Of a stretch of DNA of 64,000 nucleotides, positions 63,309 through 64,000 are shown piece by piece. Where the stretch lies: positions 1 through 64,000 of the forward strand of contig NZ_AYTW01000017.1 of assembly GCF_002752635.1 (NCBI RefSeq). Direction: 5' to 3'. This DNA comes from Mesotoga sp. Brook.08.105.5.1 (GTDB lineage: Bacteria > Thermotogota > Thermotogae > Petrotogales > Kosmotogaceae). Position 1 is the first letter of the stretch. Every line of letters starts with the position of its first letter. The notes beneath the pieces are model-generated. The model was not told where the DNA came from and searched no databases. It was given only the letters and a program-made list of their open reading frames with translations. The translations under genes were made by a program, and so were the position numbers.

Positions 63309-64000
63309 TCAGACCACAGACTCGAGTTTGTGGACAATGAAACTTGCTACATCTTCAGCAAAAGTGCCTGGCCCGAATCCCGCATCGTATCCCAATTCCT
63401 TTGCCAGTTCATGAGTTATTCTTGCTCCACCTGCCACCAAAACGATCTTCTTCCTAATGTTTTCCGCTTCAAGAAGCTCCACAAGGGCAGTCATATTCTT
63501 CAGATGAACGTTCTTGGCAGTTACAGTTTGAGATACCAGAATAGCATCGGCATTTAGTTCAATTGCCCTTGCTACCAACTCCTCGTTTTGGACCTGGCTA
63601 CCTAGATTGTGAGCATCTATGTTCCTGTATCGTTCCAACCCATAGTGACCTGCAAAGCCTTTCATATTCATTATTGCGTCAATGCCAACAGTGTGAGCGT
63701 CCGTTCCTGTGCTAGCTCCAACCACAACTACCTTTCTCCCTATCCGCTCTTCAATGAACCTGTCGATCTCCTCCATAGACAGTTTCTCCATTGCTATCTT
63801 GGGAACTCTAATAGAAGTGTAGTCAACTGAATGGGAGGATTCTCCGTATGCTACAAAAAAAGTGAATCCGGTCGTCATCTCTCTTGAAAATGAGATCTGA
63901 GGATTTTTTAGGCCCATCTTTCGCATCAATAATCTGGCAGCCTCATCGGCCTCGGGACCTCCAGGTAGAGGAAGAGTAAAGCTGAGCTGAACTTTGCCGT
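63309..64000 (-). CDS. kamE: lysine 5,6-aminomutase beta subunit, 5' end outside window
   Basis: At least 230 residues of the C-terminal part are present; the start is beyond 64000. The cobalamin-binding DxHxxG motif is in GTDAHTVGIDAI, and VVVVGASTG and ILVSQTVTAKN, GYDAGFGPGTFAED complete the B12-binding Rossmann domain. The enzyme uses adenosylcobalamin and PLP to move the terminal amino group of lysine in lysine fermentation. The close relative OraE (ornithine aminomutase) is the alternative, but the separate short subunit layout favours KamE. Its partner kamD should lie upstream, outside the window. Confidence 0.88.
   Translation of the reverse strand, partial: GKVQLSFTLPLPGGPEADEAARLLMRKMGLKNPQISFSREMTTGFTFFVAYGESSHSVDYTSIRVPKIAMEKLSMEEIDRFIEERIGRKVVVVGASTGTDAHTVGIDAIMNMKGFAGHYGLERYRNIDAHNLGSQVQNEELVARAIELNADAILVSQTVTAKNVHLKNMTALVELLEAENIRKKIVLVAGGARITHELAKELGYDAGFGPGTFAEDVASFIVHKLESVV

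Overview
The window looks like chromosome of a mesophilic or moderately thermophilic Thermotogota bacterium, closest in character to Mesotoga/Kosmotoga. The reasons are the mix of genes: an OadB-type sodium pump, divergent ATP-type PEP carboxykinase, standalone desulforedoxin, lysine 5,6-aminomutase beta subunit, GH1 glucosidase, Rbs-type sugar ABC systems, IS1634-family elements, and frequent TTG/GTG starts behind strong GGAGG sites. The genus is an inference from content, not from a marker gene. No rRNA, tRNA or CRISPR array was seen.

Layout. 1-2400: a dead ABC exporter (permease and ATPase both frameshifted) with a transposase fragment on one side and a cluster of very short ORFs with good ribosome-binding sites on the other; the first has its own promoter and terminator. 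2560-12374: PHP-type phosphoesterase, YhaM-like HD exonuclease, OadB with a tiny one-helix partner, GH1 beta-glucosidase, DegV, an unannotated structured RNA, an MFS transporter whose last part is out of frame, and peptidase T. 12375-13185 holds nothing recognisable. 13186-27315: PEPCK, ATP-grasp enzyme, ABC-F ATPase, two unknowns, a dead SDR gene, an M28-like aminopeptidase, two candidate outer-membrane proteins, xanthine phosphoribosyltransferase, desulforedoxin, a secreted Fn3-like protein and a hydroxyacid dehydrogenase. 27376-32221: dnaK-hsp20-clpC stress operon with a consensus promoter and a terminator hairpin just before clpC. 32393-44581: threonine synthase, a GNAT pseudogene killed by three stop codons without any frameshift, M24 peptidase, tandem chagasin-like inhibitor, GGDEF protein, a large subtilisin-like lipoprotein with InlB-type repeats, and a VIT/VWA protein.

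44602-50304 is a sugar/polyol operon (oxidoreductase, isomerase, ATPase, permease, binding protein). 50626-51802 is a second scar: an ABC-2 permease lacking its N-terminus joined to a transposase C-terminus. 51948-58799 is a complete ribose operon (rbsR, rbsD, a BtpA-family gene, rbsK, rbsA, rbsC, rbsB) with a double LacI-type operator at its promoter and a terminator at its end. 59099-60419 encodes a PspC protein and a LiaF-like membrane protein. 60411-63259 is a lipid kinase gene split by an intact 1,940-bp IS1634-family element with 6-bp target duplications. The window ends inside kamE.

A theme is decay: at least six genes are broken, and three of the broken loci touch IS1634-type sequence. 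The least explained items are the short-ORF/exporter locus, the promoter-to-terminator RNA at 9402-9610, and two transposase tails that begin at the same protein motif and each abut a truncated ABC-2 permease.
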